DNA of 61,107 nucleotides from Clostridia bacterium BRH_c25 (GTDB taxonomy: Bacteria; Bacillota_A; Clostridia; Lutisporales; Lutisporaceae): NCBI GenBank assembly GCA_001515955.1, contig LOES01000015.1, positions 1-61,107 on the forward strand, given 5' to 3'. The position numbers and the translations under genes are program-made. The notes below the pieces were generated by a model. It was not told the origin of the DNA, ran no database searches, and saw only the letters and a program-made list of their open reading frames with translations. Position 1 is the first letter of the stretch, and each line of letters opens with the position of its first letter. Below are positions 34,791-43,945 of this stretch, piece after piece.

Positions 34791-36329
34791 ATGGACAACA
34801 GTTTATTTGTAAAAACAATGCTGGATTATATAGAAAACCGAGTGGCAGAAGAGATTTCCGCAGATGAGATAGCGGGCACCGCCGGTTTTTCACTGCCTTA
34901 TTTCCGTGCAGTCTTCAGGGATGCTACGGGGCAGACCCTGGCGAGGTATATAACGCATAGAAGGCTTTGTCATGCAGCTTCAGAACTGATACGTACCAAA
35001 AGACCCGTATCGGATATAGCCATGACTTACTATTTCGGTTCTCATGATGTTTTCATAAGAGCCTTTAAGAGAGCCTTCGGAATGACTCCGACGGAATTCC
35101 GCCTAAGCAGGCATGCAGTGAGCCGCAGGCTTATTGTCCCGGGAATCTATGGCCCTTCGGTTTTATCGAAGGAGGGTGTAATGATGAATGTAGAAAATGG
35201 AGCAGAAGATAAAAAAGACTATGGTATGCTTTATGGAGTTGTACCCCGTGTAAGCTACTTTGGCCAGGAAGCGGAGCTGACACCTTTTATATCCTGCCTG
35301 AGGGCATGTCTTGCCTATATGGGACAGGAAATCAGCTATTCCAGGCTTATGGCAGGTTCGGGAGCGGCCTTTCGCTTGATGTGGAATACAAAATTCTGGG
35401 ATGGTGGAAATGTTGATATAATGAATATCAAGGAGGACCCGACCGAACCGCTGCGCAGAGCCTTGAAGGCAGCAGGAAGAGAATTTACCATGCTGTGCAA
35501 GTCCGGCAAGGGAGGCCGCTATATATCGGAAAATGCACCTGCGGGAGTATCAAATATAAAAACAGGTGAAAAAGCTTCCTTCACAGAGCTTGTAAAGAAA
35601 GAAATTGATTGCGGAAGGCCTCTTATAGGCTTTGGCATCATAGGGCCGCCGGAGGCTTGCATCATTGCAGGCTATAAGGAGGCTGGAGAAACACTCACGG
35701 GATGGAACTTTTTTCAGGATATGCCTGAATTTTCAGCAGGTGTAGGCAAAGAACCCTGTGGGTACTATAACAGAAAAGGCTGGTACGAGTATCCGGAAAC
35801 CGTTGCTTTAATGGCGATTGGTGAAGGCCTTGAGCTGCCCGGGGAAAGGAGCTTTCTTAAGGATACCCTTGAATTTGCTATGAGTATCATCGAGACACCA
35901 AAGGTTAATGACCATGCGGGCGGATTGGCTGCTTATGAGGCATGGGTCGAGGCTTTGACAAAGGAAAGCGAATTCCCCAAGGATGCACCGCTGCCCATGC
36001 TGATGGAACGGCTGATGTGCCAGTGTGATGCAATGACAATGGTTGGGGAAGGCCGATGGCACGCTTCTGTTTTCCTTGAACAGCAAGCCGGTATGTTTTC
36101 TGAGTTGAGTGATGAACTCAATTCAGCAGCAAAGCTGTATAAACAGGAGCATCAGCTTATTATGGAGATAGGCAGGCTTATTGAAGGCTTTGCAATGAGC
36201 GAGAAGTGTGCCAGAGCCCTGGCATTACCGGATGTAAGAAAAAGCACAGCGGCACTTGTACGTCAGTGTGCCGGGCTTGAAAAAAAGGCTGCGGAACATA
36301 TGCGCAGGGCAGTCAATACTATGAAATAG
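34791..36329 (+). CDS. AraC-type regulator fused to a BtrH/C39-like domain
   Basis: Residues 1-105 are an AraC/XylS DNA-binding domain placed at the N terminus: two helix-turn-helices, with ADEIAGTAGFSLPYFRAVFRDATG and RAFKRAFGMTPTEFR. Residues 140-510 form a large domain with SCLRACLAYMG (Cys near 168) and GRPLIGFGIIGPPEACIIAGY (near 275-293), which resembles BtrH N-terminal/C39-like folds. At the position where such proteases carry a catalytic His I see Glu-Ala-Cys, so it may bind a ligand without cleaving it. The frame opens at 34764, but CCGGAGGTG before ATG 34791 decides the start. This AraC-first architecture is uncommon. Targets unknown. Confidence 0.75.
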   Translation: MDNSLFVKTMLDYIENRVAEEISADEIAGTAGFSLPYFRAVFRDATGQTLARYITHRRLCHAASELIRTKRPVSDIAMTYYFGSHDVFIRAFKRAFGMTPTEFRLSRHAVSRRLIVPGIYGPSVLSKEGVMMNVENGAEDKKDYGMLYGVVPRVSYFGQEAELTPFISCLRACLAYMGQEISYSRLMAGSGAAFRLMWNTKFWDGGNVDIMNIKEDPTEPLRRALKAAGREFTMLCKSGKGGRYISENAPAGVSNIKTGEKASFTELVKKEIDCGRPLIGFGIIGPPEACIIAGYKEAGETLTGWNFFQDMPEFSAGVGKEPCGYYNRKGWYEYPETVALMAIGEGLELPGERSFLKDTLEFAMSIIETPKVNDHAGGLAAYEAWVEALTKESEFPKDAPLPMLMERLMCQCDAMTMVGEGRWHASVFLEQQAGMFSELSDELNSAAKLYKQEHQLIMEIGRLIEGFAMSEKCARALALPDVRKSTAALVRQCAGLEKKAAEHMRRAVNTMK

Positions 36330-36356
36330 AGTGAACAAATAATACTGTTACAGGTT

Positions 36357-36393
36357 AAAAATCAATGGGAGATTCCTCTCATTGATTTTTTTT
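36357..36393 (+). terminator. Terminator after the AraC fusion gene
   Basis: AAATCAATGGGAGA pairs with TCTCATTGATTT across a TTCC loop and is followed by a run of T ending at 36393. Confidence 0.85.
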
Positions 36394-36473
36394 GAAGCCT
36401 TTTTTATCCAGCATAAAACAGCTCCTATTGGTGGCATTATAAAATAATAAGTGTCATTTAAAGGAGTGATAAC

Positions 36474-38108
36474 ATCAAAAGCTCTTTTGTTGTAATTGCG
36501 ATAATATTAATTGCAGTAGCTTTTATCAACTTTGGTGATAAAAGAATTGAAATTGAAAAGAGTGGAGTTGATGAGCAAAACGCTATAACAGAGGAAAAGG
36601 CAGCAGCTGCAGAGGAAGCTGCAAGTATTGGGGAGCCTGTCAGGAAGGAGATAAGCTTCAAGGAGATCAAGTGTCCCGAGCTGGGCTTCCAACTGATAGT
36701 GCCTGAGGATATGAGCATTGATACAGACTGCATGCCTGCTTTTATCAGGATAAGCGGTCCGGATATGGATATCAAGATATCCAGAGAAAGGTCTCCCTAT
36801 GAAGACATAAATAGCTATTTCAATACATATTTATATAAGTACATGCTTGATTCTGAATACCGTGAAGCTAATAATATAAGCCTCATAACCAATGAGTACC
36901 GGAGCATCAACGGAATCAGAACCAGGATATTGAAGTTCTCCAGAATACCTGCAGCCAATAGCCTCGAGAGTCAGAATGAATATATGCACGGGCTTTTTCT
37001 CACAGGGGGCAGAGAGTTCTACAGCTGCTTTATCCGCTGCAGTTCACTGAGCCGGCAGGAAGAAATAATACAGCAGCTCCTGGAATCCTTCAGGAAGACG
37101 GAACGCAGCGGGGAATTGAAGTTCAACACTGCATTTAAGCCCGAGCTTCCCAACTGGAATACCGAAACCAGAAGCTTTTATGAAAAGCTGGCGAATTCAG
37201 ATTCTATAATGTGGGGAATATTCTACCCCAACTCAATAACCAAGGATTTCTCAAATATAGAAGCCATGGAAGGAAAGTTGGGCTACAGATTTCCAATTAC
37301 TCTTCACTACATATATCTGGGCCATGAATTCCCGATGGAAGGTATGAGGGATGCCCGCCGGCGGGGCAAGACAGTGGAGCTTACAATGCAGGTCATGTGG
37401 AATATAAAGCCCGGAAATACCGATAATGAAAAGAAAAACGTTAATTTTGACCTGATTGACGGATTGTATGACGACTATCTGAGACAATTCGCCCGGGATG
37501 CGAAAGCCTTCGGGCACCCCTTCATATTCAGGCTCAACAACGAAATGAACAGCACCTGGGTGAGATACAGCGGCATAGCACTTCTTTGTGATCCTGATGT
37601 CTATATAAAGGTGTGGAGGCATATCTATGACATATTTGAGGAGGAAGGGGTCAGAAACGCCATATGGGTATTCAATCCCAACGATGTGGATTATCCTCCC
37701 TTGAAATGGAACTCCCATGTTTCTTACTACCCGGGAAATAAATACGTTCACATGATAGGACTTACTGGCTACAATACCGGAACTTACTACAAGAACCTGA
37801 CAGGAGAAAGATGGAGAAGCTTTACGGAAATATATGACCCGTTGAATGAGAAGTACAGCAGAATCTATGGAGAATTCCCATGGATGATCACCGAATTTGC
37901 CTGCAGCTCAATAGGAGGAGACAAGGAAAAGTGGATCAGGGATATGTTTGCAAACATTGGAAGGTATAAAAGCCTTAAAGCAGCCGTGTGGTGGAGTTAT
38001 GCGGATTTTGACTACAGAAAGAGTAAAGAGGGTACTCCTGCCAGACTATACTGGCTGGATGAAAAGCCCGAATACCTGAAAGCCTTCAGGGAAGGGCTAA
38101 GAAGATAG
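36474..38108 (+). CDS. GH26-like glycoside hydrolase with apparent ATC start codon
   Basis: The C-terminal 370 residues resemble GH26 endo-beta-mannanase-type barrels, with acid/base glutamate in RLNNEMNSTW (about Glu357) and nucleophile in WMITEFACSS (about Glu474). The first usual start codon is GTG 36699, but the frame is open and coherent back to 36462. It encodes a signal-anchor (SSFVVIAIILIAVAFI) followed by an acidic linker. AAAGGAG at 36460-36466 is 7 bases before ATC 36474, and no ATG, GTG or TTG exists in that frame before 36699. So ATC appears to be the start, or an ATG was mutated or misread. The product would be a membrane-anchored outer-surface glycanase. Confidence 0.7.
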   Translation: MKSSFVVIAIILIAVAFINFGDKRIEIEKSGVDEQNAITEEKAAAAEEAASIGEPVRKEISFKEIKCPELGFQLIVPEDMSIDTDCMPAFIRISGPDMDIKISRERSPYEDINSYFNTYLYKYMLDSEYREANNISLITNEYRSINGIRTRILKFSRIPAANSLESQNEYMHGLFLTGGREFYSCFIRCSSLSRQEEIIQQLLESFRKTERSGELKFNTAFKPELPNWNTETRSFYEKLANSDSIMWGIFYPNSITKDFSNIEAMEGKLGYRFPITLHYIYLGHEFPMEGMRDARRRGKTVELTMQVMWNIKPGNTDNEKKNVNFDLIDGLYDDYLRQFARDAKAFGHPFIFRLNNEMNSTWVRYSGIALLCDPDVYIKVWRHIYDIFEEEGVRNAIWVFNPNDVDYPPLKWNSHVSYYPGNKYVHMIGLTGYNTGTYYKNLTGERWRSFTEIYDPLNEKYSRIYGEFPWMITEFACSSIGGDKEKWIRDMFANIGRYKSLKAAVWWSYADFDYRKSKEGTPARLYWLDEKPEYLKAFREGLRR

Positions 38109-38232
38109 ATACGAGATGCGAGATGCGAGATACGGGGCTGTGGGGTTGCGGGGTTTCGAGGGATGGGTAGGGGCGAACAGTGTTCGCCCGAAAAGGCTTC
38201 AAAGGCATACCTGAATCCATTGCCCACAACCT
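38108..38232 (+). repeat. Composite hairpin element R2-h
   Basis: GATACGA/GATGCGA heptamers start at the last base of the glycosidase stop, then GGGGTTGCGGGG, module TAGGGGCGAACAGTGTTCGC (38168 on) and core variant GGCTTCAAAGGC (38195-38206). A clear right arm is absent. Confidence 0.75.
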
Positions 38233-38314
38233 CATATATAATTTGAAGAAAAATCATGATTGTGATAAACTATATCTACACGTTATTTAACTAAACTTTG
38301 AAAGGGGTCTTACG

Positions 38315-39664
38315 ATGGGTCGCTTGTTTGGAACTGACGGAGTAAGAGGAATTGCCAACAAGGAATTGGACTCTACCCTGGCGTTCAACCTCGGAAGAAT
38401 AGGCGCATATGTTTTAACTGAAGAAACCCACCACAAACCCAGGATTGCTGTGGGGAAGGATACCAGAGTATCAGGGGATATGCTTGAAGCTGCTCTTATC
38501 GCCGGTATATGCTCCATGGGGGCAGAGGCTGTGGTATTAGGGGTTCAGCCTACGCCTGCAGTCGCTTATCTTACCAGGCATATGGGCTTGGATGCAGGAG
38601 TTGTGATATCTGCTTCACATAACCCGTTTGAATATAACGGTATAAAATTTTTTGACGGCAAGGGATACAAACTGTCGGATCAGCTGGAGGACAGGATAGA
38701 AAGCCTGCTTCTGAATCCTGAAAACGGCATAGCAAATCCCACGGGAGCAGAAATAGGTAAAAAGGTTGAAATAGATAATGCGGTACATGGATATATTGAT
38801 TTTCTCAAAAAGACCATAGATGTCAACCTGAGAGGACTCAAAATAGCAGTTGACTGTGCAAACGGTGCGTCATACATAGCGGCACCTTCTGCACTTGCTG
38901 ATCTGGGTGCTGAAATTGTAGTCATAAGAAACAAGCCGGATGGAAAGAACATAAATGTAAAATGCGGCTCGACACATCCAGAGAATCTGCAGAAGCTGGT
39001 ATTGGAATCCGGTGCACATGTAGGCCTGGCCTTTGACGGGGATGCTGACAGGCTCATTGCAGTGGACAACAGAGGGAAGATGGTTAATGGGGACCACATG
39101 CTTGCAATATTCGCAAAGCATTTCAAAGAAAAAGGCATATTGAAAAACGATACTATAGTTAGTACAGTTATGAGCAACATGGGTCTCGATATAGCAATGA
39201 AGCGGGAAAAATGCAGTCTTGTAAAGACTAAAGTAGGGGACCGGTATGTACTTGAAGAAATGATGGCAAAGGGCTACAATATCGGCGGTGAGCAGTCGGG
39301 GCATATAATATTCCTTGACCATAACACCACCGGAGATGGACTTTTAACAGCACTTCAGCTGCTGGCTGTGGTAAAAGAAACGGGCAGGAAGCTGTCGGAC
39401 CTTGCTTCTATTATGACGGAGCTGCCTCAGGTCCTGGTCAATGCAAAGGTAAAGAACGAGAATAAGGAGAAGTACATAGAGGATAAGACCATTGCCGATA
39501 TGATAGCAAAGCTGGAAAGCAAGCTTGAGGACAAGGGAAGAGTGCTTATAAGGCCTTCCGGTACTGAGCCGCTTATACGAGTAATGCTTGAGGGAGAGAA
39601 TGAAGCAGAGATAAAGGAAGATGCTACAATTCTAGCCAAGCTTATAGAAGAAAAAATGAATTAA
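38315..39664 (+). CDS. glmM: Phosphoglucosamine mutase
   Basis: GlmM turns glucosamine-6-phosphate into glucosamine-1-phosphate for peptidoglycan precursors. The 449-residue protein has the start [11 protein letters not shown], the phosphoserine loop [12 protein letters not shown] (Ser near 100), metal loop DGDADR and the C-terminal [12 protein letters not shown] phosphate site. AAAGGGG precedes the ATG. It is followed, 788 bp later, by glmS, the preceding enzyme of the pathway. Confidence 0.96.
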   Translation: MGRLFGTDGVRGIANKELDSTLAFNLGRIGAYVLTEETHHKPRIAVGKDTRVSGDMLEAALIAGICSMGAEAVVLGVQPTPAVAYLTRHMGLDAGVVISASHNPFEYNGIKFFDGKGYKLSDQLEDRIESLLLNPENGIANPTGAEIGKKVEIDNAVHGYIDFLKKTIDVNLRGLKIAVDCANGASYIAAPSALADLGAEIVVIRNKPDGKNINVKCGSTHPENLQKLVLESGAHVGLAFDGDADRLIAVDNRGKMVNGDHMLAIFAKHFKEKGILKNDTIVSTVMSNMGLDIAMKREKCSLVKTKVGDRYVLEEMMAKGYNIGGEQSGHIIFLDHNTTGDGLLTALQLLAVVKETGRKLSDLASIMTELPQVLVNAKVKNENKEKYIEDKTIADMIAKLESKLEDKGRVLIRPSGTEPLIRVMLEGENEAEIKEDATILAKLIEEKMN

Positions 39665-39670
39665 TATTTA

Positions 39671-39783
39671 TATATTGAACGCACATAAGTATTTACATTG
39701 GGTAAAGTGCGAATTCAATAACAATCAAGGTAACATTTCGCGAAATTTGAAATATGAATATAAAATGTTTTTCGCGAAATATA
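39671..39783 (+). repeat. 112-bp dispersed repeat R1, copy 2
   Basis: Inverted relative to copy 1 at 15841-15952. It carries two TTCGCGAAAT palindromes 41 bases apart (near 39737 and 39771), giving a possible self-paired structure. It lies between the glmM stop and its terminator, so it is transcribed with glmM. Confidence 0.85.
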
Positions 39784-39785
39784 TG

Positions 39786-39816
39786 GTACCCTATTGAATC
39801 AGGGTACTTTTTTATT
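39786..39816 (+). terminator. Terminator of glmM
   Basis: GTACCCT (39786-39792) pairs with AGGGTAC (39801-39807), followed by TTTTTTATTT. Confidence 0.8.
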
Positions 39817-40016
39817 TACTCCATAATAGAATAATAAGGGATATTAGTATTCAATTATACTTATTTGGAATGGTATAATTTGAAATAACTTGCAAAAAGT
39901 ATATGAAAGCTATAAAATATAATAGTAGCCGGTATTATTTGAAACAGGAGGTGAAAGATAAATAACAGCAATTGAAAGGTGGTGTGAAGATTACTGATGT
40001 GGAATTTAAAAATTAA

Positions 40017-40162
40017 ATGAAGCGCCAGACTTGTATTGCAAGTTGACGAGGTCAGGGTTAATCGAAAATTCGGCGGGTGCCCTGCGCTGTGACTCGACAG
40101 TGTGACAGATTTTACAAATCCTCAAGCAATTGATGGGACAAAGAAAATCTGATTGAGTCAAA
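40017..40162 (+). ncRNA. glmS ribozyme
   Basis: The RNA has the class signature AGCGCCAGAC at 40021, AGTTGACGAGG, the TTAATCGAAAATTCGGCGGGTGCCC core, and the distal ACAAAGAAAATC block. It cleaves itself when glucosamine-6-phosphate binds; the expected cut is between A40021 and G40022. This lowers glmS expression when product is plentiful. It lies 290 bases before the glmS start. Confidence 0.93.
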
Positions 40163-40178
40163 GGTAAAACTGAGAAAA

Positions 40179-40211
40179 ACTAACGGTTAGGACCTGTTAG
40201 TGTATTTTTTT
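40179..40211 (+). terminator. Intrinsic terminator between glmS ribozyme and glmS
   Basis: ACTAAC (40179-40184) and GGT (40185-40187) pair with ACC (40192-40194) and GTTAGT (40196-40201) with one bulged T, and TTTTTTT follows at 40205-40211. Such a site between ribozyme and coding region is not part of the usual arrangement. Confidence 0.6.
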
Positions 40212-40238
40212 GCCCGGAAATAGGTTAACATAAAAATA

Positions 40239-40378
40239 GATGTGAGATACGAGATGCGGGATACGAGGTGTAGGGGCAGGTTTCCATGCCTGTCCTCTGT
40301 AGGGGCGGCCATTGGCCGTCCGAGCAGGCTTCGAAGGAATACTCAAATCCCGTAACGTGCAACGCGAAACGCGTAACC
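40239..40378 (+). repeat. Composite hairpin element R2-i with two modules
   Basis: GATGTGA/GATACGA/GATGCGG heptamers, two different modules (TAGGGGCAGGTTTCCATGCC at 40271 on and TAGGGGCGGCCATTGGCCGTCC at 40300 on), core GGCTTCGAAGG, and a right arm of a third kind, CGTAACGTGCAACGCGAAACG. It lies between the ribozyme terminator and glmS. Confidence 0.8.
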
Positions 40379-40452
40379 AGAATGAGTAAAAATGATAAAT
40401 CAATGCACATGTCATATGGCATGCGGCAATTAATCGAGAGGAGTATTAATAT

Positions 40453-42282
40453 ATGTGTGGGATTGTAGGATATATAGGAGATAAGAAAGCCGTTCCTGTT
40501 CTGATAGAAGGTTTGCAGAAGCTTGAATATAGAGGATATGACTCTGCCGGAGTGGCAATTTATAATGCCGGAAATATTGATGTAAGGAAATATAAAGGCA
40601 GACTCGCAGTGCTTGAGGAGCATTTGAAAAAAGAGACCCTGGATGGAAGTCTGGGAATAGGCCATACAAGATGGGCTACCCATGGTGAGCCCTCTGATGT
40701 GAATTCCCATCCCCATACCAACTGTTCCAGTGATATCGCAGTAGTTCACAATGGTATAATAGAGAACTACATGAGCATAAAGAGCATGCTTATAGAGCAG
40801 GGATATGTCTTCAAATCGGAGACCGATACAGAAGTGCTTGCGCATTATGTAGATTTTTTCTACGATGGGGACCTTATTGAGGCTGTAAAGAAGGTGCTTG
40901 AGAAAATCAGAGGCTCCTATGCCTTTGCTGTAATAAGCAGGAGAGAACCTGACAAAATAGTATGTGTAAGAAAAGAAAATCCACTTATAGTAGGCATAGG
41001 CAGCGGGGAAAACTTCATAGCCTCGGACATACCTGCCATATTGAACCATACAAGAAGGATGTACCTTCTTAATGAAAATGAGCTTGCAGTTATAGAGAAG
41101 GACAAAATAAGCTTCTATGATGAAAGCGGCAAAGCAGTGAGCAAGGAAGTATTTGAAGTGAATTGGGATGTGGCTGCAGCTGAAAAGGGCGGCTTCGAGC
41201 ACTTCATGATAAAAGAGATCCATGAACAGCCCAAGGCTATAAAGGATACCATGACCTCAAGAGTGCTGCCTGACTTCACAAGCATAAAGCTGGACGGCAT
41301 AAAGCTTTCAAAGGAACAGCTTCAGCAGTTCAACAAAATATATATGGTAGCCTGCGGTACCGCTTTTCATGCGTGCATGGTGGGCAAATATGTCATAGAA
41401 AAGCTTGCAAGGATTCCGGTAGAAGTGGAAATCGCTTCGGAATTCAGATACAGGGACCCTATCGTGGATGAAAAGACTCTGACAATAGTGGTGAGCCAAT
41501 CGGGAGAGACCCTCGACACGCTGGCTGCCCTGAAGGAAGCCAAGAGAAAGGGCTCCAGGATACTCAGCATAGTCAATGTTGTAGGCAGCTCAATAGCCCG
41601 TGAGTCCCACGACGTATTCTACACCTGGGCAGGCCCCGAGATTGCAGTTGCATCCACAAAAGCCTATACAACCCAGCTTATAGCACTATATATAATTGCA
41701 CTGTACATGGCTAAGCTCAAAGGAACCTTGAAGGATGAGGAAATTGGAGCAATCAAAGAGGAAATGAGAACACTTCCTGGTCTTGTAGAGGAAGCACTTA
41801 AGCATAAATCAACCATACAGAAGTTTGCCACCACCAATTGCAATGCCAAGGACATATTCTACCTTGGCAGGGGAATAGACTACGCTGTAGCCCTTGAAGG
41901 CTCCCTGAAGCTCAAGGAGATATCCTATATACACTCAGAGGCCTATGCTGCCGGAGAGCTCAAGCATGGAACTATAGCCCTGATAGAAGAGGGCACAATA
42001 GTCCTCGCAGTTCTTACCCAGGATGAGCTTTACGAGAAAATGGTCAGCAACGTAAAAGAAGTAAAAGCCCGGGGCGCCTTCGTATTCGCAATAGCAAAGG
42101 AAGGCAACACAGAGGTAGAAAAAGTAGCGGATTACACCATGTATATCCCCAAAGTATCAGACATCTTGGCTCCGGTAGTAGCAGTAACCCCCCTGCAACT
42201 CCTGGCCTATTATATGGCAGTGGAAAAAGGCTGCGACGTGGATAAGCCAAGGAACTTGGCTAAATCAGTAACTGTGGAGTAG
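40453..42282 (+). CDS. glmS: Glutamine-fructose-6-phosphate aminotransferase
   Basis: GlmS makes glucosamine-6-phosphate from fructose-6-phosphate and glutamine. The 609-residue protein begins MCGIVGYIG, with Cys2 as the glutaminase nucleophile; GHTRWATHGEP follows. Two SIS isomerase domains contain CGTAFHACMVGKY and SQSGETLDTLAAL, and the C terminus KSVTVE is standard. GAGAGGAG precedes the ATG. Controlled by the upstream ribozyme. Confidence 0.97.
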   Translation: MCGIVGYIGDKKAVPVLIEGLQKLEYRGYDSAGVAIYNAGNIDVRKYKGRLAVLEEHLKKETLDGSLGIGHTRWATHGEPSDVNSHPHTNCSSDIAVVHNGIIENYMSIKSMLIEQGYVFKSETDTEVLAHYVDFFYDGDLIEAVKKVLEKIRGSYAFAVISRREPDKIVCVRKENPLIVGIGSGENFIASDIPAILNHTRRMYLLNENELAVIEKDKISFYDESGKAVSKEVFEVNWDVAAAEKGGFEHFMIKEIHEQPKAIKDTMTSRVLPDFTSIKLDGIKLSKEQLQQFNKIYMVACGTAFHACMVGKYVIEKLARIPVEVEIASEFRYRDPIVDEKTLTIVVSQSGETLDTLAALKEAKRKGSRILSIVNVVGSSIARESHDVFYTWAGPEIAVASTKAYTTQLIALYIIALYMAKLKGTLKDEEIGAIKEEMRTLPGLVEEALKHKSTIQKFATTNCNAKDIFYLGRGIDYAVALEGSLKLKEISYIHSEAYAAGELKHGTIALIEEGTIVLAVLTQDELYEKMVSNVKEVKARGAFVFAIAKEGNTEVEKVADYTMYIPKVSDILAPVVAVTPLQLLAYYMAVEKGCDVDKPRNLAKSVTVE

Positions 42283-42321
42283 TGGGAAAAGTCAAATTGT
42301 TGAATATGTGTAAGTAAGGTG

Positions 42322-42370
42322 CAGGCTATTAAGTTATTGCTGTAAATTAGTTCAATAACTTAATAGCCTG
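42322..42370. terminator. Perfect 18-bp hairpin terminator, glmS and convergent pair
   Basis: CAGGCTATTAAGTTATTG (42322-42339) and CAATAACTTAATAGCCTG (42353-42370) are exact complements with a 13-base loop. It separates glmS from the convergent toxin-like gene. Confidence 0.8.
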
Positions 42371-42376
42371 TGATTA

Positions 42377-42853
42377 TCATTTTTTCTTCTTTTTGTATTT
42401 CTTGTCGTTAGTTCTTAAATGATCTTCCGCCTCACAAATGTATAAATGCCAACGGATGAACTCCAATACAGATCTCAAATCCCTTAAGTTGTAATTTGGA
42501 TACCTGTCAATGTTGGATAAGATATCTTCTGTATCCTTATGAATATGGTAAGGTTCTGTCGAGGTTTGATAGCGTTTATCCTCCCCGTGGGTTTCACTAT
42601 GAAATTTCATCCTGACTGTCCCATCTTGGCGATACCAATCGTAAAAGAAATGGTCAACTTTACTTTTATCGTGTTTATCTATGTATTCCACTATGTAGAG
42701 TAAAGAGCCGTCATTGACTTTGTATGTTGCTCTTTGTGCGATTATATTAGATTGGATACCTTGCTTGTCTGTATTGCTGCGGTGCATGATTATATCAGCA
42801 AAATCCCTTTCAAGAGTGGGTAACGAGCTTAGAGGCTGTTTTTCATCACTCAT
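42377..42853 (-). CDS. Candidate toxin of a two-gene module (TumE/DUF6516-like)
   Basis: The 158-residue basic protein has a central segment YIVEYIDKHDKSKVDHFFYDWY followed by YQTSTEPYHIHKDTED (about residues 85-110), which recalls the Y-x-W...PHHKH pattern of TumE/DUF6516 proteins. The C terminus is strongly basic (KKYKKKKK), suggesting nucleic-acid contact. Its start overlaps the end of the upstream HTH gene by 8 bp, so the two are translated together. Family assignment is by pattern only; it may be an unrelated module. It lies in accessory DNA next to transposon remnants. Confidence 0.45.
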   Translation of the reverse strand: MSDEKQPLSSLPTLERDFADIIMHRSNTDKQGIQSNIIAQRATYKVNDGSLLYIVEYIDKHDKSKVDHFFYDWYRQDGTVRMKFHSETHGEDKRYQTSTEPYHIHKDTEDILSNIDRYPNYNLRDLRSVLEFIRWHLYICEAEDHLRTNDKKYKKKKK

Positions 42854-43493
42854 CTTTCAACCTGCTAAGCAAGTATGCCCACTCAGAAGCATCTCTTTCT
42901 TCCTCGGGTGTCTTGTCTTCTTTCTTCAAAAAGTCAACAAAGCTCTTGTCATACTTATGCTCGAATACTTCAATAGCTTCCAAGAGCATTTGCCTCTCCG
43001 TCTTTGCCTTACTGTTTTCTTCTCGCTGGGCTTCACGCGCCTTATAATCATTGACGATCTCATAGACTGGATATAACTGTCCTGTTAATGCTCTCCACTC
43101 AGTGGTACTTGAGATTTTTATCTGTTTGTTCTTTTCTTTTTTCTCCACTCCAATAAATCGACCTTCGCAGATCCACTTGTTGATAGCAGTGATAGAGACT
43201 CCAAAATATTTAGCCAGCTCACCAGTGCTGTATTGGATGTGTGTATCAGCGGATTCAGCGTCCCTCATACTTTTTATAAGCTTTAGAATTAACTCCGCAG
43301 TCTGCTCCTTAGAAACAAAAATATTGTCACTATAAATCAATTTTGGCTTAATGTTTAACGTACGCGCTTCGATAAAGTTATACACTTGTTTAACGAAGGT
43401 CTTCATATCATCATTCTCAACAACGTAGTCTGCGATGGTTGCAGCGTATTCCTCGGTGTGCTCATCTAACCTATGCATTTCCGCAGTACTCAT
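42846..43493 (-). CDS. Helix-turn-helix protein, candidate antitoxin/regulator
   Basis: A 215-residue protein with a MerR/excisionase-like HTH near residues 90-115 (YSTGELAKYFGVSITAINKWICEGRF). An N-terminal helical region and a long charged C-terminal coiled part (about 140-210, rich in Glu and Lys) flank it. AGAGGAG before ATG 43493 decides the start over TTG 43502. Directly upstream the decamer AAACTTAAAC occurs twice, 21 bp apart, a likely binding site for this protein. It is coupled by an 8-bp overlap to the downstream basic protein. No homolog family is certain. Confidence 0.6.
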   Translation of the reverse strand: MSTAEMHRLDEHTEEYAATIADYVVENDDMKTFVKQVYNFIEARTLNIKPKLIYSDNIFVSKEQTAELILKLIKSMRDAESADTHIQYSTGELAKYFGVSITAINKWICEGRFIGVEKKEKNKQIKISSTTEWRALTGQLYPVYEIVNDYKAREAQREENSKAKTERQMLLEAIEVFEHKYDKSFVDFLKKEDKTPEEERDASEWAYLLSRLKDE

Positions 43494-43547
43494 AATAAAC
43501 AACTCCTCTCACCTCCATTCTAGCATGTTTTACGGCAAACTGCAACT

Positions 43548-43578
43548 AAACTTAAACTAAATCAAACCAAACTTAAAC
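43548..43578 (-). promoter_or_regulatory. Tandem decamer operator upstream of the HTH gene
   Basis: AAACTTAAAC occurs exactly at 43548-43557 and 43569-43578, repeated in the same direction 21 bp apart (two helical turns), about 55-85 bp before the HTH gene start. This geometry suits cooperative binding by a regulator on one DNA face. Confidence 0.55.
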
Positions 43579-43627
43579 CTTTCTTCTATTATATTCCTAA
43601 TAAAGCTTGTTTTATGCACCCAATAGA

Positions 43628-43905
43628 ATATGGTGCCAGGCTTCGCACATTCGCATATATTAAGGTAAATATTTACAATTGGTGCACCTTCTGGTAATAT
43701 AATGTCAGGAGGTGTATTATTTTGGGGAGAGCTTGGAGAGAGGAATACTGTGGAGGAAAATATGGAAGGAATGCGTCAAGAAATATATAAATTGATAAAA
43801 AGCGGCAGAAGAAGGGATAGGTATAACAGAATCCACAGCAAGAAGCATGATAAGCAGAATCAAATAAATGCAAAACTGCGGTGCCTGACACCATCATCCC
43901 CGAAG
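43628..43905 (+). pseudogene. Decayed REP-associated tyrosine transposase (RAYT) remnant 1
   Basis: After AGGAGG (43707-43712) a TTG-started frame reads GRAWREEYCGG, the start of IS200-like Y1/RAYT transposases, then loses frame. Further on, the frame giving EIYKLIKS passes by frameshift into GIGITESTARSMISRIK (about 43815-43866), which looks like the C-terminal HTH of the same family. The catalytic HUH and Tyr region is missing. REP-type sequences GGTGCCAGGC (43632) and GGTGCCTGACACC (43881) bracket it. The first 135 bp are repeated at 47911-48045. Confidence 0.7.
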
Positions 43906-43945
43906 AATTGTGCGTGGCAATACATTTAAAACGGAGGGACAAAGC

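Noticed and set aside
40225..41223. 332-codon open frame on the minus strand across the R2-i element and the start of glmS
   Set aside because: It is antisense to the certain glmS gene, has no family resemblance and no ribosome site; it is a by-product of glmS codon use.
43702..43929. 75-codon frame starting MSGGVLFWGELGERN as a separate gene
   Set aside because: The supposed ATG overlaps the AGGAGG site; the same DNA in the neighbouring frame gives the RAYT start GRAWREEY, so this frame is an artefact of transposase decay.
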